A stretch of DNA of 64,000 nt from Methylococcales bacterium (lineage in GTDB: Bacteria; Pseudomonadota; Gammaproteobacteria; Methylococcales; Methylomonadaceae): NCBI GenBank assembly GCA_026399095.1, contig JAPLRP010000030.1:1-64000 (forward strand), given 5' to 3'. Below the pieces are notes generated by a model, which saw only the letters and a list, made by a program, of their open reading frames with translations, had not been told where the DNA came from and ran no database searches. This document shows positions 1 through 9,567 of this stretch, one piece after another (the stretch's first letter is position 1; the number at the start of each line of letters is the position of its first letter). The position numbers and the translations under genes are program-made.

Positions 1-29
1 GAGGAGAATAAAATCAACCATTTACATTT

Positions 30-106
30 CCCCTCATCCCAACCTTCTCCCTCTGGAGAAGGAGCAAAGTTACTTGTGTTGATAGCTATGGCTCCAGAGT
101 GAGGGG
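30..106. repeat. Nested palindromic REP-like element
   Basis: CCCCTCA (30-36) pairs with TGAGGGG (100-106); inner CCTTCTCC (43-50)/GGAGAAGG (55-62). Related CCCTCACCCAACCCTCTCCC sequence recurs at ~479-560. Confidence 0.6.
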
Positions 107-114
107 AAAATAAA

Positions 115-465
115 ATGACTCTACTTGAAAATGCAAGATCGTTAAGAAAAAATCAAACCGATGTGGAGCGTTGGTTATGGCAGAAAATTAGGAATAGGCA
201 ATTATTGAATCTGAAATTTCGTCGACAATTCCCCATTGATCGTTATATTGTCGATTTTGTTTGTTTGGAATTAAAGTTAATTATTGAGCTTGATGGCTCG
301 CAGCATATTGAACAAGCAGCTTATGATGAACGGCGCCGGGTTTGTCTTGAGCAACGTGGCTTTAGAGTTATACGCTTTTGGAATAATGATATTCTCAATA
401 ATGGGGATGGCGTTTTAGAAAAAATCCAACTCGTTATCATAGAAACAAGAGCGGCATTGAAATGA
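115..465 (+). CDS. DUF559 domain (Vsr-like) endonuclease-like protein
   Basis: ARSLRKNQTDVERWLWQKIRNRQL...KFRRQFPIDRYIVDFVCLELKLIIELDGSQH is typical of the DUF559 family. Confidence 0.85.
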   Translation: MTLLENARSLRKNQTDVERWLWQKIRNRQLLNLKFRRQFPIDRYIVDFVCLELKLIIELDGSQHIEQAAYDERRRVCLEQRGFRVIRFWNNDILNNGDGVLEKIQLVIIETRAALK

Positions 466-478
466 TCTTTTTGAATCC

Positions 479-560
479 CCCTCACCCAACCCTCTCCCGC
501 TGGACGACTGCAAGGATGCAGGAGGTAGAGCAACGCAGGAGCAAGTTGCCGAGAGGGCTT
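479..560. repeat. REP-like palindromic repeat remnant downstream of DUF559 gene
   Basis: CCCTCACCCAACCCTCTCCCGCTGG ... CCGAGAGGG; similar to the 30-106 element. Confidence 0.45.
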
Positions 561-590
561 TTTTTTCAACTCATAAACACACTACATGCT

Positions 591-776
591 ATGAAAGCAT
601 CCGAATTACAACTGGCAAAAAATCCTGACTTGATTGCCTCTGTTGCAGCTATCAAACGTGCAGCACAACAGGCAAGACAAACGGCTATAGAAACCAATAC
701 GGCTATTGTTGTCATCAAGGATGGCGTGTTATGCAGAATATCTGCTGAAGAACTTAAGAAACAGGCAATGACATGA
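591..776 (+). CDS. Small hypothetical protein (61 aa), translationally coupled to downstream helicase
   Basis: ORF MKASELQLAKNPDLIASVAAIKRAAQQ...; stop overlaps the start of the 773 ORF (ATGA). Confidence 0.6.
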   Translation: MKASELQLAKNPDLIASVAAIKRAAQQARQTAIETNTAIVVIKDGVLCRISAEELKKQAMT

Positions 777-3460
777 GCGATAAAGTATTTCAAACCGTTG
801 CAGGGCGATTAAGTTTACGTAAACCGCAACGTGATTCGTTGGAGGCTTTACAGCGAGCCATTGCCGCGTCGCCCGATATGCTCCATCCGAAACGCGATGT
901 TGCTGACCTGTTAGAAACCTTAAAACTTGAATTTCCCAAGCTTTCCGATTTTGAACGGGAGTTTCCATCGCTGTGTTTTGCCTTGGCAACCGGCGTTGGA
1001 AAAACTCGTTTGATGGGTGCGTTTATTAGTTATTTACACATGGCGCATGGCATTAGCAATTTTTTTGTCTTGGCGCCCAACCTGACTATTTATAACAAGC
1101 TGATTGCCGATTTTACGCCTAACACCAAAAAATATGTGTTTAAGGGCATAGCCGAGTTTGCCATCAACTCACCCAAAATCATTACAGGCGATGACTATGA
1201 AGTCAAAGGTCGTGCGCTGGATTTATTTGCTGCTGTTTCCATCAACATTTTCAATATTTCAAAAATCAATTCCGAAGTGCGTGGCGGTAAGTCGACAAAG
1301 ATTAAACGCTTGTCAGAATACTTGGGCGATAGTTACTTTAATTATTTGGCGGAATTGCCGGATTTGGTGTTGTTAATGGATGAATCACACCGTTATAGAG
1401 CGGATGCCGGTGTTCGTGCTCTCAATGAATTAAAGCCTTTATTAGGCCTGGAATTAACGGCAACGCCATTTACGGAAAGCAGCAAAGGTCCAGTGCCGTT
1501 TAAAAACGTCGTCGTTGATTATCCGTTATCAATGGCGATGGATGATGGTTTTGTCAAAGAGCCTGCCGTTGTCACGCAACGTAACTTTGATGCGACGCAA
1601 CACACTAAAGAAGAAGTGGAGCGCATCAAGTTAATGGACGGTATTCGTTTGCATGAAGCAACCAAAGTGGAGTTGCTGACCTATGCACGTGAAAATGATG
1701 TCGCTGTCGTTAAACCATTTATGCTGGTCATTGCCAGAGATACGACACATGCAGCTCAATTACTAGAACTGATGGAGTCGACAGCATTTTTTGATGGCAG
1801 GTACAAAGGCAAAATTATTCAAGTAGATAGTAGTAAAACCGGAGCTGCTGAAGAAGAAATGATTAACCGATTACTGGCCGTGGAAAGCAAAGATGAGCCT
1901 ACAGAAGTGGTGATACACGTAAACATGCTGAAGGAAGGCTGGGATGTTACCAATCTGTACACCATAGTGCCGTTACGCGCCGCTAATGCGCGAACCTTAA
2001 TTGAACAGTCGATTGGCCGTGGTCTGCGCTTACCTTATGGCAAACGCACTGGTGTGACCGCTGTTGATAGATTAAACATCGTGGCGCATGACCGGTTTCA
2101 GGAAATTATTGATGAAGCCAATAATCCTGCCAATCCGTTGCGCTTGAAGCAGGTCATTCTTGATGCACCGTCAGATGACGTAAAAACTGAAAGTGTCGCC
2201 GTCAGTTCAAATCTTGAAACGATGATTACCGGCAACGCAGCTGGTATAGCTTATCCGACATCGGGTACCACCAATCCACCTTTGTTTAATAGCGTTGCAG
2301 AAACGGCAGTTGCACACTATGCCATGACTGAATTGAACAAATTTCAACACAGTCCATCCACAGTTGCCACCAGCAAAGCATTATTGCATGAGCATGTCCA
2401 AGCATCGGTTGTTCTGGCCGTCACTGAACATTTGGCCAGTGGTCAACAATCGTTACTCGAAGATGATAAACCTGTTGACGTTGCTGATATTGTTGCAAAG
2501 GTTACTGCTTTGATGGTGAAGCAAACCATAGATATTCCGCGTGTCGTGGTTGTGCCAAAAGGCGAAGTCAGTTATGGCTACAAACCCTTTACTTTGGATA
2601 TGAGCGGCTTGAATCTGCAACCTTCAGAGCGGGATATTCTAATTCAAAGCCTGCAAACCAATGAACAAGAGCTCATGGCCTCACAAATTGGCCTGAGTGA
2701 AGCAAAGCCGGAAAATTACATTGTCCGTGCATTGATTGATTATGACGATATTTCTTATGATGACCATGCTGATTTGATTTATGAATTGGCTACGCAAGCT
2801 GTAAAGCATATACAAAGCTATCTATCATCTGTTGATGAAGTGAATAACGTTTTGAGTAATAACAGTCAATTACTCGCCAAGACTATACGCACTCAAATGG
2901 CTGAACATTTTTGGGAGCTGGCTGATACTTATGAAGTCGTCGTAAATAATGGTTTTACGCCCTTAAAGAATTGCGCTTATACCGTTGCTGCCGATCAAAC
3001 CGTACATTCTTATCGTGATACCGTAACCGATAAAAGCAAGATTAAGCAGATGTTGTTTGGTGGATTCAGTAGTTGTTTATATCCTTTTCAGAAGTTTGAT
3101 TCTGACACGGAACGCCGCTTTGCTGTGATTATGGAACGCGACGCACAAAAGTGGTTTAAACCAGCAAAAGGCCAGTTTAAGATTTATTACAAAGACGGCG
3201 CTGAGCATCCGGAATATGTGCCAGACTTTGTTGCAGAAACAAATGATTATGTTTTGATGATCGAAACCAAGTCACAAGCAGAAATGACCGATAACAAAGT
3301 ACAAGCAAAAGCCGATGCAGCACTAAAATGGTGTGAAAATGCTGGTGAGTACCTGCTAAAAAACGGTGGTAAGGCTTGGAAATATTTGCTGATCCCGCAT
3401 GATGAAGTTAAGGAAAACTTTCAGTTGGGGGATTATGTCAGGAAGTTTGAGCGTAAATAA
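773..3460 (+). CDS. Type III restriction enzyme Res-like DEAD/DEAH helicase with C-terminal PD-(D/E)XK nuclease motif
   Basis: Walker A ATGVGKTRL, DESH box, TATPF, GRGLRLPYG helicase motifs; C-terminal PDFVAETNDYVLMIETKS. Confidence 0.85.
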   Translation: MSDKVFQTVAGRLSLRKPQRDSLEALQRAIAASPDMLHPKRDVADLLETLKLEFPKLSDFEREFPSLCFALATGVGKTRLMGAFISYLHMAHGISNFFVLAPNLTIYNKLIADFTPNTKKYVFKGIAEFAINSPKIITGDDYEVKGRALDLFAAVSINIFNISKINSEVRGGKSTKIKRLSEYLGDSYFNYLAELPDLVLLMDESHRYRADAGVRALNELKPLLGLELTATPFTESSKGPVPFKNVVVDYPLSMAMDDGFVKEPAVVTQRNFDATQHTKEEVERIKLMDGIRLHEATKVELLTYARENDVAVVKPFMLVIARDTTHAAQLLELMESTAFFDGRYKGKIIQVDSSKTGAAEEEMINRLLAVESKDEPTEVVIHVNMLKEGWDVTNLYTIVPLRAANARTLIEQSIGRGLRLPYGKRTGVTAVDRLNIVAHDRFQEIIDEANNPANPLRLKQVILDAPSDDVKTESVAVSSNLETMITGNAAGIAYPTSGTTNPPLFNSVAETAVAHYAMTELNKFQHSPSTVATSKALLHEHVQASVVLAVTEHLASGQQSLLEDDKPVDVADIVAKVTALMVKQTIDIPRVVVVPKGEVSYGYKPFTLDMSGLNLQPSERDILIQSLQTNEQELMASQIGLSEAKPENYIVRALIDYDDISYDDHADLIYELATQAVKHIQSYLSSVDEVNNVLSNNSQLLAKTIRTQMAEHFWELADTYEVVVNNGFTPLKNCAYTVAADQTVHSYRDTVTDKSKIKQMLFGGFSSCLYPFQKFDSDTERRFAVIMERDAQKWFKPAKGQFKIYYKDGAEHPEYVPDFVAETNDYVLMIETKSQAEMTDNKVQAKADAALKWCENAGEYLLKNGGKAWKYLLIPHDEVKENFQLGDYVRKFERK

Positions 3461-3633
3461 ATCTATTACATATGCAGTCCTTGATTTACCGAGATAGGCA
3501 ATGATTGTGCTGAGGAACATAAAGTCCAACAATTACCGAAAGACAAGCCAGATAGCGTGTGAGAAAAAAAAGACAGGCTTTACTTGTTTGGATTTTATAA
3601 TGCGCTGAATGGCTGTTAATCGCCCATGCGTTT

Positions 3634-3865
3634 GTGCAAATAACACTTTAAACGTATATTAGGCAGTTGTTTAAATTGTCGGAATTATTTGATGGATACT
3701 ATTAGCATTCGTGGTGCCAGAACGCATAACCTGAAAAATATTGATATTGATCTACCCAGAGATAAACTCATCGTTATCACCGGGCTTTCTGGTTCCAGCA
3801 ACTTATTGTTCATTTTTACCTTAATAAAAACCTTTTTGTCGGATTTCAGCTTCGAAAAGTTGTAG
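3634..3865 (+). pseudogene. Truncated duplicate of the uvrA upstream region and 5' end
   Basis: 3634-3796 aligns without gaps to 16581-16743; reads [35 protein letters not shown] then diverges, stop at 3863-3865. Confidence 0.9.
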
Positions 3866-4216
3866 ATATTTTGCTTCCGGAAGTTTTCGTATAGACTCCT
3901 CAAATAAATCAATATCGGCACCAACAACATCAACGGCAAATAAAATCATTAAGCCGCCATCGGCAGCGTCAATAATCAGCGCTTGCAATTTTTCAATATT
4001 ACCGCCTCTCGAGGCTTTAATTAAGGCAAACTCATAGGCGATACGCGGTATTTTTGTAGTGGCTATAATGCATTCAAGGCGCTCCAGATCTGATTCCAGT
4101 AAATCATGAGCAAACCTATAAGCCAGTTCGGCATCACCTGTAAGAATTACCTGCTCTTGTAAATCAGGTGAGAATCCTTGTGTATTGATTAGTTTTAACA
4201 GTTGCAAAGCATTCAT
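3821..4216 (-). CDS. Hypothetical protein
   Basis: 131-aa ORF, close spacing with the upstream YecA-like ORF on the same strand. Confidence 0.6.
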   Translation of the reverse strand: MNALQLLKLINTQGFSPDLQEQVILTGDAELAYRFAHDLLESDLERLECIIATTKIPRIAYEFALIKASRGGNIEKLQALIIDAADGGLMILFAVDVVGADIDLFEESIRKLPEAKYLQLFEAEIRQKGFY

Positions 4217-4225
4217 GGCATAACC

Positions 4226-4882
4226 CTATGTTTTTACTGAAGGGGTTGATAACTGTTGCCTTGCCAGAAGTCTCCGGGACATCTTGGAAGCAAACAGCCT
4301 GATACATTCATAGGCTTCAGGTAAAGCCTGCAATAAAGAGGCCATGATTAGCTCATCAGTGGGATCTTTACCGGCTAATTGCAGTTGTGCTTTTAGCTGG
4401 TCGATGTTTTTAAGAACAGTTACATTGCCTTCAACCAAGGCGAAAATAATATCCACACTATTGGCAACGACATCAGACGCTTGTTGTGTTTCGTTAGCGA
4501 TAATTCCGCTTTTCCAAAAAGCCAGTCGTAAATATAAGCCTTGTAAGAATCCGGCGCTCCAATGCCATAACTGATCAATTCCGGCATCATCAAGAGCGCT
4601 AAAATCATAGGGAAAGGTAAGTTCGTTTTTTAATAGTGCCCTATTGCTGGCTTTAACCACTGCAGTAACGGCTTTTTTTAAGTCTTTTGCTTGCTTGCCG
4701 TTAAGTTGAGGGCGTTCACCATAAAACAACTCAGCCAACCAGTCAGATGGATCAATAATGGCAGGCGTGATTGCCAAGGCGTAAAAAAAGCCACTGAGTC
4801 CATCATAAGTTAGGTGTTCATTTTTGGGTACGCACTTATCAAGTTCACTACGCAGTTTATGAAGTAATATTTTATCTATCAT
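4226..4882 (-). CDS. UPF0149/YecA-family protein
   Basis: LTYDGLSGFFYALAITPAIIDPSDWLAELFYGE resembles the UPF0149 N-terminal motif. Confidence 0.65.
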   Translation of the reverse strand: MIDKILLHKLRSELDKCVPKNEHLTYDGLSGFFYALAITPAIIDPSDWLAELFYGERPQLNGKQAKDLKKAVTAVVKASNRALLKNELTFPYDFSALDDAGIDQLWHWSAGFLQGLYLRLAFWKSGIIANETQQASDVVANSVDIIFALVEGNVTVLKNIDQLKAQLQLAGKDPTDELIMASLLQALPEAYECIRLFASKMSRRLLARQQLSTPSVKT

Positions 4883-4941
4883 GGTGTTGGTTGTTTAGTT
4901 GTTATAAATCGTCAATTGATGAGCGGGCAGGGGAAAATATT

Positions 4942-5619
4942 TCATGCTATTGCCAATAAAGAAGAAATAATATCAAAATAAGCTTCCAGCAAAGCCGATA
5001 ACGTATTGTGATATAAAGCCTGTAAAGTCACTGAAGGTTGCTTCATCAACAAGCTAAATAACTCAGCCAGCACATAATAACCGCTAATTAAAACCGCTTC
5101 AGTCTCTTGAGTCAGTGAGGCAACATAACCGGTTACCGGAGCGAGTACCGATGCCAGCAATTGTTCCGGGTTGTCTAAAAGCAATTGCCAATATCGCTCA
5201 GACTGTACGCCAACTGCTGCCACATAACGAGTCAACGGCTCAATAGTTACCAAGGTCACTTGCTCGGGATTCTCCCCAAAAGCCTGTAAATATTGACCGG
5301 TTGCCTGCTTGCCGGCATTCACCTTGACTTGCCAGTCTTGGTAAACAGGCAACACTGATGCCTGAACCTGAGCATATAAAGTATTGCCGGCATAAGCGGT
5401 TTGTTCGTACCAGGCGGTAAGTGTTTCAAAAGGATGCTCGTAGACCTGTTTGGAAGCGGTTGCCACCACGCTGTGGGCATTAATTAAGCTGTTATGGATA
5501 TCCTGATACAAGGCATTAACTTTAAAACTGATTTGTCTATAGAGTTCTGTTGATGGAAGAATTAGCTTGTTTTTAACATCTAGCTGGCTAATGGTATAAA
5601 AATCCGGTTGATTAAACAT
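4942..5619 (-). CDS. Hypothetical helical protein
   Basis: 225-aa ORF, no family recognised with certainty. Confidence 0.6.
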   Translation of the reverse strand: MFNQPDFYTISQLDVKNKLILPSTELYRQISFKVNALYQDIHNSLINAHSVVATASKQVYEHPFETLTAWYEQTAYAGNTLYAQVQASVLPVYQDWQVKVNAGKQATGQYLQAFGENPEQVTLVTIEPLTRYVAAVGVQSERYWQLLLDNPEQLLASVLAPVTGYVASLTQETEAVLISGYYVLAELFSLLMKQPSVTLQALYHNTLSALLEAYFDIISSLLAIA

Positions 5620-5705
5620 AAGGTATGTTCCTGAAAGTAAGAAAGACTGTAATAAAACACTAAGTAATCGGGCTTGATTCTAGCCTGACTGACAAAAATT
5701 AAACA

Positions 5706-5910
5706 TGCGACAAGTTGCCGCGCGACAAAGTGTCGCAAGAAAATAAAAGAGGGTTAATCTGTGTACAAAAAAAATGCGACCAATTTACATTAGTCGCATA
5801 AAAAACCCTCAAACCCTTCAGGAGGTAATAAATATCAAGAGTTGTAACAATTCTAGCGGGCTATGCTTGTTTATGAAATATGGCATATTGTCGCGCGTCA
5901 AGTTGTCGCA
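5706..5910 (-). ncRNA. Candidate small RNA A (minus strand), with flanking inverted repeats
   Basis: Shares promoter-like block (5881-5911), CAACTCTTGA and CCTCCT motifs, and a terminator hairpin + T-run (stem 5774-5780/5793-5799) with the element at 20082-20233. Confidence 0.5.
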
Positions 5911-5987
5911 GTCATTAGGTCGTGTTGATTTCGTGTCGACTAATATTCGGTGCGAGGCAGATTTCTATGGGCTTTGTGTTTAATAAC

Positions 5988-6040
5988 TAGACGGTTTGTA
6001 TGTTAATTGAACAGATTGATTTTTAAATAGACAGTTTATG
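5988..6040 (+). promoter_or_regulatory. Putative upstream activator sites (direct repeat TAGACRGTTTRT)
   Basis: TAGACGGTTTGT (5988) and TAGACAGTTTAT (6028), 40 bp apart, upstream of the sigma-54 promoter. Confidence 0.4.
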
Positions 6041-6109
6041 AAATATTGACAATGTAGATAAATATTTTCAAGCATTTGTTTTATATGGTTTTTTAATTTT
6101 AAGTGGTTT

Positions 6110-6125
6110 TGGCATAGCGATTGCT
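6110..6125 (+). promoter_or_regulatory. Sigma-54 (-24/-12) promoter of the sMMO operon
   Basis: TGGCATagcgaTTGCT, GG-N10-GC spacing, ~120 bp upstream of mmoX. Confidence 0.9.
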
Positions 6126-6243
6126 TTAGGTTTTGTAGGTCATGCGTTCAGCCCGGGAAACCAGCATTAAGACGTGATACATTTCCTTGAATTGCATAGC
6201 AACGATGGCCTTTTCTTAAATGATTAATAAACAGGAGTAGTCA

Positions 6244-7827
6244 ATGGCTATAAGTTCAGCAACAAAAGCAGCGACGGATGCGCTTGCAGTTAATCGTGCG
6301 CCGGTTAGTGTGGGTGCACAAGAAGTTCATAAATGGATGCAAAGCTTCACTTGGGATTTTGATAAAAATCGAACTAAATATTCGACCAAATACAAAATGG
6401 CCAATGATACCAAAGAACAATTCAAGCTAATCGCTAAAGAATATGCTCGCATGGAATCAGTGAAAGACGAACGTCAATTTGGTAGCTTGCAAGACGTGTT
6501 GACGCGTGTCGATGCTGCTAACCGCGTTCATCCAAAATGGAATGAGTCCATGAAAGTTATTTCCAACTTTCTGGAAGTCGGCGAGTATAACGCGATTGCA
6601 GCAACCGGTATGTTGTGGGATTCTGCTTCTGCACCTGAGCAAAAAAATGGTTATTTGGGTCAGGTGATGGATGAAATTCGTCATACCAACCAATGCGGTT
6701 ATATTAACTATTACTTTGCCAAGCAAGGTCAAGACGCAGCCGGTCATAACGATGCCCGTCGTACCCGTGCAATTGGTCCATTATGGAAAGGCATGAAGCG
6801 TGTATTCTCGGATGGTTTTATTTCCGGTGACGCAGTTGAGTGTTCAATTAACTTACAGTTGGTCGGTGAAGCTTGCTTTACTAACCCATTAATCGTTGCA
6901 GTAACAGAATGGGCTTCTGCTAACGGCGATGAAATGACCCCAACTGTATTCTTGTCTATCGAAACTGACGAACTACGTCACATGGCAAACGGTTATCAAA
7001 CCATTGTTTCTATTGCTAATGACGAAGCAGCTTCAAAATACTTGAACACTGACTTAAACAATGCCTTCTGGACTCAACAAAAATACTTCACACCTGTATT
7101 AGGTATGATGTTTGAGTATGGTTCACATTTTAAAGTTGAGCCTTGGGTAAAAACTTGGAACCGTTGGGTATACGAAGATTGGGGCGGTATTTGGATTGGC
7201 CGTTTAGGCAAATACGGTGTTGAATCACCTGCAAGCTTACGCGATGCTAAGAAAGATGCTTACTGGGCTCATCATGATTTATTCCTGATTGCTTATGCAA
7301 TGTGGCCAACAGGTTTCTTCCGTTTGACTCTGCCGACTGCTGAAGAAGCAGAATGGTATGAAGCAAATTACCCTGGCTGGTATGACATGTACGGCAAAGT
7401 CTATGAAGAATGGCGTGCCCGTGGTTGTGAAGATCCAAACAGCGGTTTCTTACCTCTGCAATGGTTTGCCGAAAACAATCATCCTATCTATATAGATCGC
7501 GTTTCTCAAGTACCTTTCTGCCCTAGCTATTGCAAAGGCGCAAGTACTTTACGTGTTCTTGAATTCAATGGCAAAAAACACTCTTTCAGTGATCCATGGG
7601 GTGAACGCATGTGGTTGTCTGAGCCAGAGCGTTATGAATGCCAAAACATCTTCGAGCAATACGAAGGTCGTGAGTTGTCAGAAGTTATTGCTGAAGGGCA
7701 TGGCGTGCGTAGTGATGGTTTTACCTTGATTGCACAGCCACATACCAGCAAAGACGGTAAGTTGTGGACTTTGGATGATATCAAAAAGATCGGTTGTGTA
7801 TTTGCTGATCCTTTGAAAGCGCTATAG
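6244..7827 (+). CDS. mmoX: Soluble methane monooxygenase hydroxylase alpha subunit
   Basis: 527 aa, di-iron motifs DEIRH and DELRH, MmoX sequence; first gene of mmoXYBZDC. Confidence 0.98.
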   Translation: MAISSATKAATDALAVNRAPVSVGAQEVHKWMQSFTWDFDKNRTKYSTKYKMANDTKEQFKLIAKEYARMESVKDERQFGSLQDVLTRVDAANRVHPKWNESMKVISNFLEVGEYNAIAATGMLWDSASAPEQKNGYLGQVMDEIRHTNQCGYINYYFAKQGQDAAGHNDARRTRAIGPLWKGMKRVFSDGFISGDAVECSINLQLVGEACFTNPLIVAVTEWASANGDEMTPTVFLSIETDELRHMANGYQTIVSIANDEAASKYLNTDLNNAFWTQQKYFTPVLGMMFEYGSHFKVEPWVKTWNRWVYEDWGGIWIGRLGKYGVESPASLRDAKKDAYWAHHDLFLIAYAMWPTGFFRLTLPTAEEAEWYEANYPGWYDMYGKVYEEWRARGCEDPNSGFLPLQWFAENNHPIYIDRVSQVPFCPSYCKGASTLRVLEFNGKKHSFSDPWGERMWLSEPERYECQNIFEQYEGRELSEVIAEGHGVRSDGFTLIAQPHTSKDGKLWTLDDIKKIGCVFADPLKAL

Positions 7828-7944
7828 CCATTAATTATTAATTTGGCATTGTTAGCTTGGTTTTTTAGAATTTTGGACTTGTGACTAAAAAACTGCAAAT
7901 TTTTACCGAACTAGCAATGTCACCTCAATGTATAGGAGTAACTT

Positions 7945-9123
7945 ATGTCAATAGTAGTAACTGGTGGTAGACGCGGTCTAACCGATCCGGACATTGCCGC
8001 AGTAATTTTAGCAGCAATTCCTGACAAACCTTTAGAAACACAACGCAAAATGAATTATTTTATGACGCCGCGCGGTAAGCGGATCAATGAATATGAAACC
8101 TTGTGCTGTTACACACAACCTACGCCAGACTGGATACCAGGTGGTTTGGACTGGGGTGATTGGACTCAAAAATTCCATGGTGGTCGTCCATCTTGGAGTA
8201 ATGAATCTACAGAAATGCAAAGCTCTGACTGGTTAAAACATCGTGATCCAGCATTCCGCTGGCATGCACTATATGTTAAAGATAAAGCTGAAGAATGGCG
8301 TTACACTGACCGTTTCTTGAAAGCTTATTCTGCTGATGGCCATGTACGCTCTATCGATCCAGTATGGCGCGATGAAGTATTAGGCGATTATTTAGGTGCT
8401 TTTGGCTTCAGTGAATATGGCTTATTCAACTCACATTCATCCGTTGTGCGTGATTGCTTAGGCGATACTATTCGTATGAGCTCCGCGATGATCGGCTTGG
8501 ATAAAGTTGATAATGCGCAAATGATTCAAGCTGAAAGAACTTTCTTGTCTAAATTAGTGCCTAGCTTTAATGAATCAACTGACATTCCTAAAAAAGAGTG
8601 GACTCAAGGCGCTATCTTTAAAGGCGCTAGAGAAACTGTAGAACAAATTTGGCAAGATAACTATGACTGGAACGAAATTTTGTTCTCAGGTCACATGGTA
8701 TATGACCCATTATTTGGTCAATTCGTACGTAGAGAGTTCTTTTTAAGATTAGCTTCTTATTATGGTGACAACTTAACACCATTCTTTGTTAATCAAATGC
8801 AATTGTATCATTCACAAACTAAAGGCATTACGACTGACATGTTCCATACCTGTTTGGCTGTTGATCCTGAGTTTAGTGAATACAATATTCGCTTAATGAA
8901 TATCTGGAATGACAAATGGTTACCTAGAACTGTTAATGCACTGAAAGATTTCATGGGTATATTTGCAAAAATTCCTGAAATTAAAGGCGTTAATGACAAA
9001 CCGGCGATTGAAGCGGCTTTAGGTCGTGTATTTGAAGATTGGGAACGTGATTATGCAGCACCTATCGGTTACAAAGTCGATACTGCAGCACTCATTAAAA
9101 CCATTTTAACTGGCCTTAAATAA
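7945..9123 (+). CDS. mmoY: Soluble methane monooxygenase hydroxylase beta subunit
   Basis: 392 aa, RRGLTDPDIAAVILAAIPDKPLETQRKMNYF and operon position. Confidence 0.97.
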   Translation: MSIVVTGGRRGLTDPDIAAVILAAIPDKPLETQRKMNYFMTPRGKRINEYETLCCYTQPTPDWIPGGLDWGDWTQKFHGGRPSWSNESTEMQSSDWLKHRDPAFRWHALYVKDKAEEWRYTDRFLKAYSADGHVRSIDPVWRDEVLGDYLGAFGFSEYGLFNSHSSVVRDCLGDTIRMSSAMIGLDKVDNAQMIQAERTFLSKLVPSFNESTDIPKKEWTQGAIFKGARETVEQIWQDNYDWNEILFSGHMVYDPLFGQFVRREFFLRLASYYGDNLTPFFVNQMQLYHSQTKGITTDMFHTCLAVDPEFSEYNIRLMNIWNDKWLPRTVNALKDFMGIFAKIPEIKGVNDKPAIEAALGRVFEDWERDYAAPIGYKVDTAALIKTILTGLK

Positions 9124-9132
9124 GGAATTATT

Positions 9133-9558
9133 ATGTCTACAAGTGCAAATGCATACAACGCCGGCATCATGGCAAAGTCTGGAAAAGATTTTGCTGATGA
9201 ATACTTCGCAGAAGATAACCAAGTCGTTCATGAAAGTGACACCGTGGTTTTAGTTCTAAAAAAATCAGATGAACTTAACACCGTTGTTGAAGAAATTCTG
9301 TTAGGTTCTGACAAAGCCAATAACCCAACTTTAGTCGTAGAAGATCGCGCTGGTTTTTGGTGGTTGAAAGCAAATGGCAAAATTGAAATTGATTGCCGTG
9401 AAGTCTCTGAGTTATTAGGTAAAAAATACAGTGTTTATGATCTTTTAGTGGACGTTTCTTCTACTATTGGTCGTGCTTATACACTGGATGAAACCTTTAC
9501 TATCACATCAGAACTGATGGGTCTTGATGTCAAACTGAAAGACTTGGAAACAGCATAG
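9133..9558 (+). CDS. mmoB: Methane monooxygenase regulatory protein B
   Basis: 141 aa, NAYNAGIMAKSGKDFADEYFAEDNQVV; operon position. Confidence 0.97.
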   Translation: MSTSANAYNAGIMAKSGKDFADEYFAEDNQVVHESDTVVLVLKKSDELNTVVEEILLGSDKANNPTLVVEDRAGFWWLKANGKIEIDCREVSELLGKKYSVYDLLVDVSSTIGRAYTLDETFTITSELMGLDVKLKDLETA

Positions 9559-9567
9559 GAGATAACA

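Noticed and set aside
321-569. 82-aa minus-strand ORF containing HPCSRPAGEGWVRG
   Set aside because: Arises from translation of the REP-like repeat and the antisense of DUF559.
3685-3939. 84-aa minus-strand ORF overlapping the uvrA fragment
   Set aside because: Antisense to the uvrA fragment and out of frame with the better supported 3821-4216 ORF.
5774-5983. 69-aa plus-strand ORF upstream of mmoX
   Set aside because: It runs through the candidate sRNA terminator and repeat element, has no RBS and no recognisable sequence.
7846-7864. TGGCAT...TTGG between mmoX and mmoY as a second sigma-54 promoter
   Set aside because: GG-N10-GC spacing is not met.
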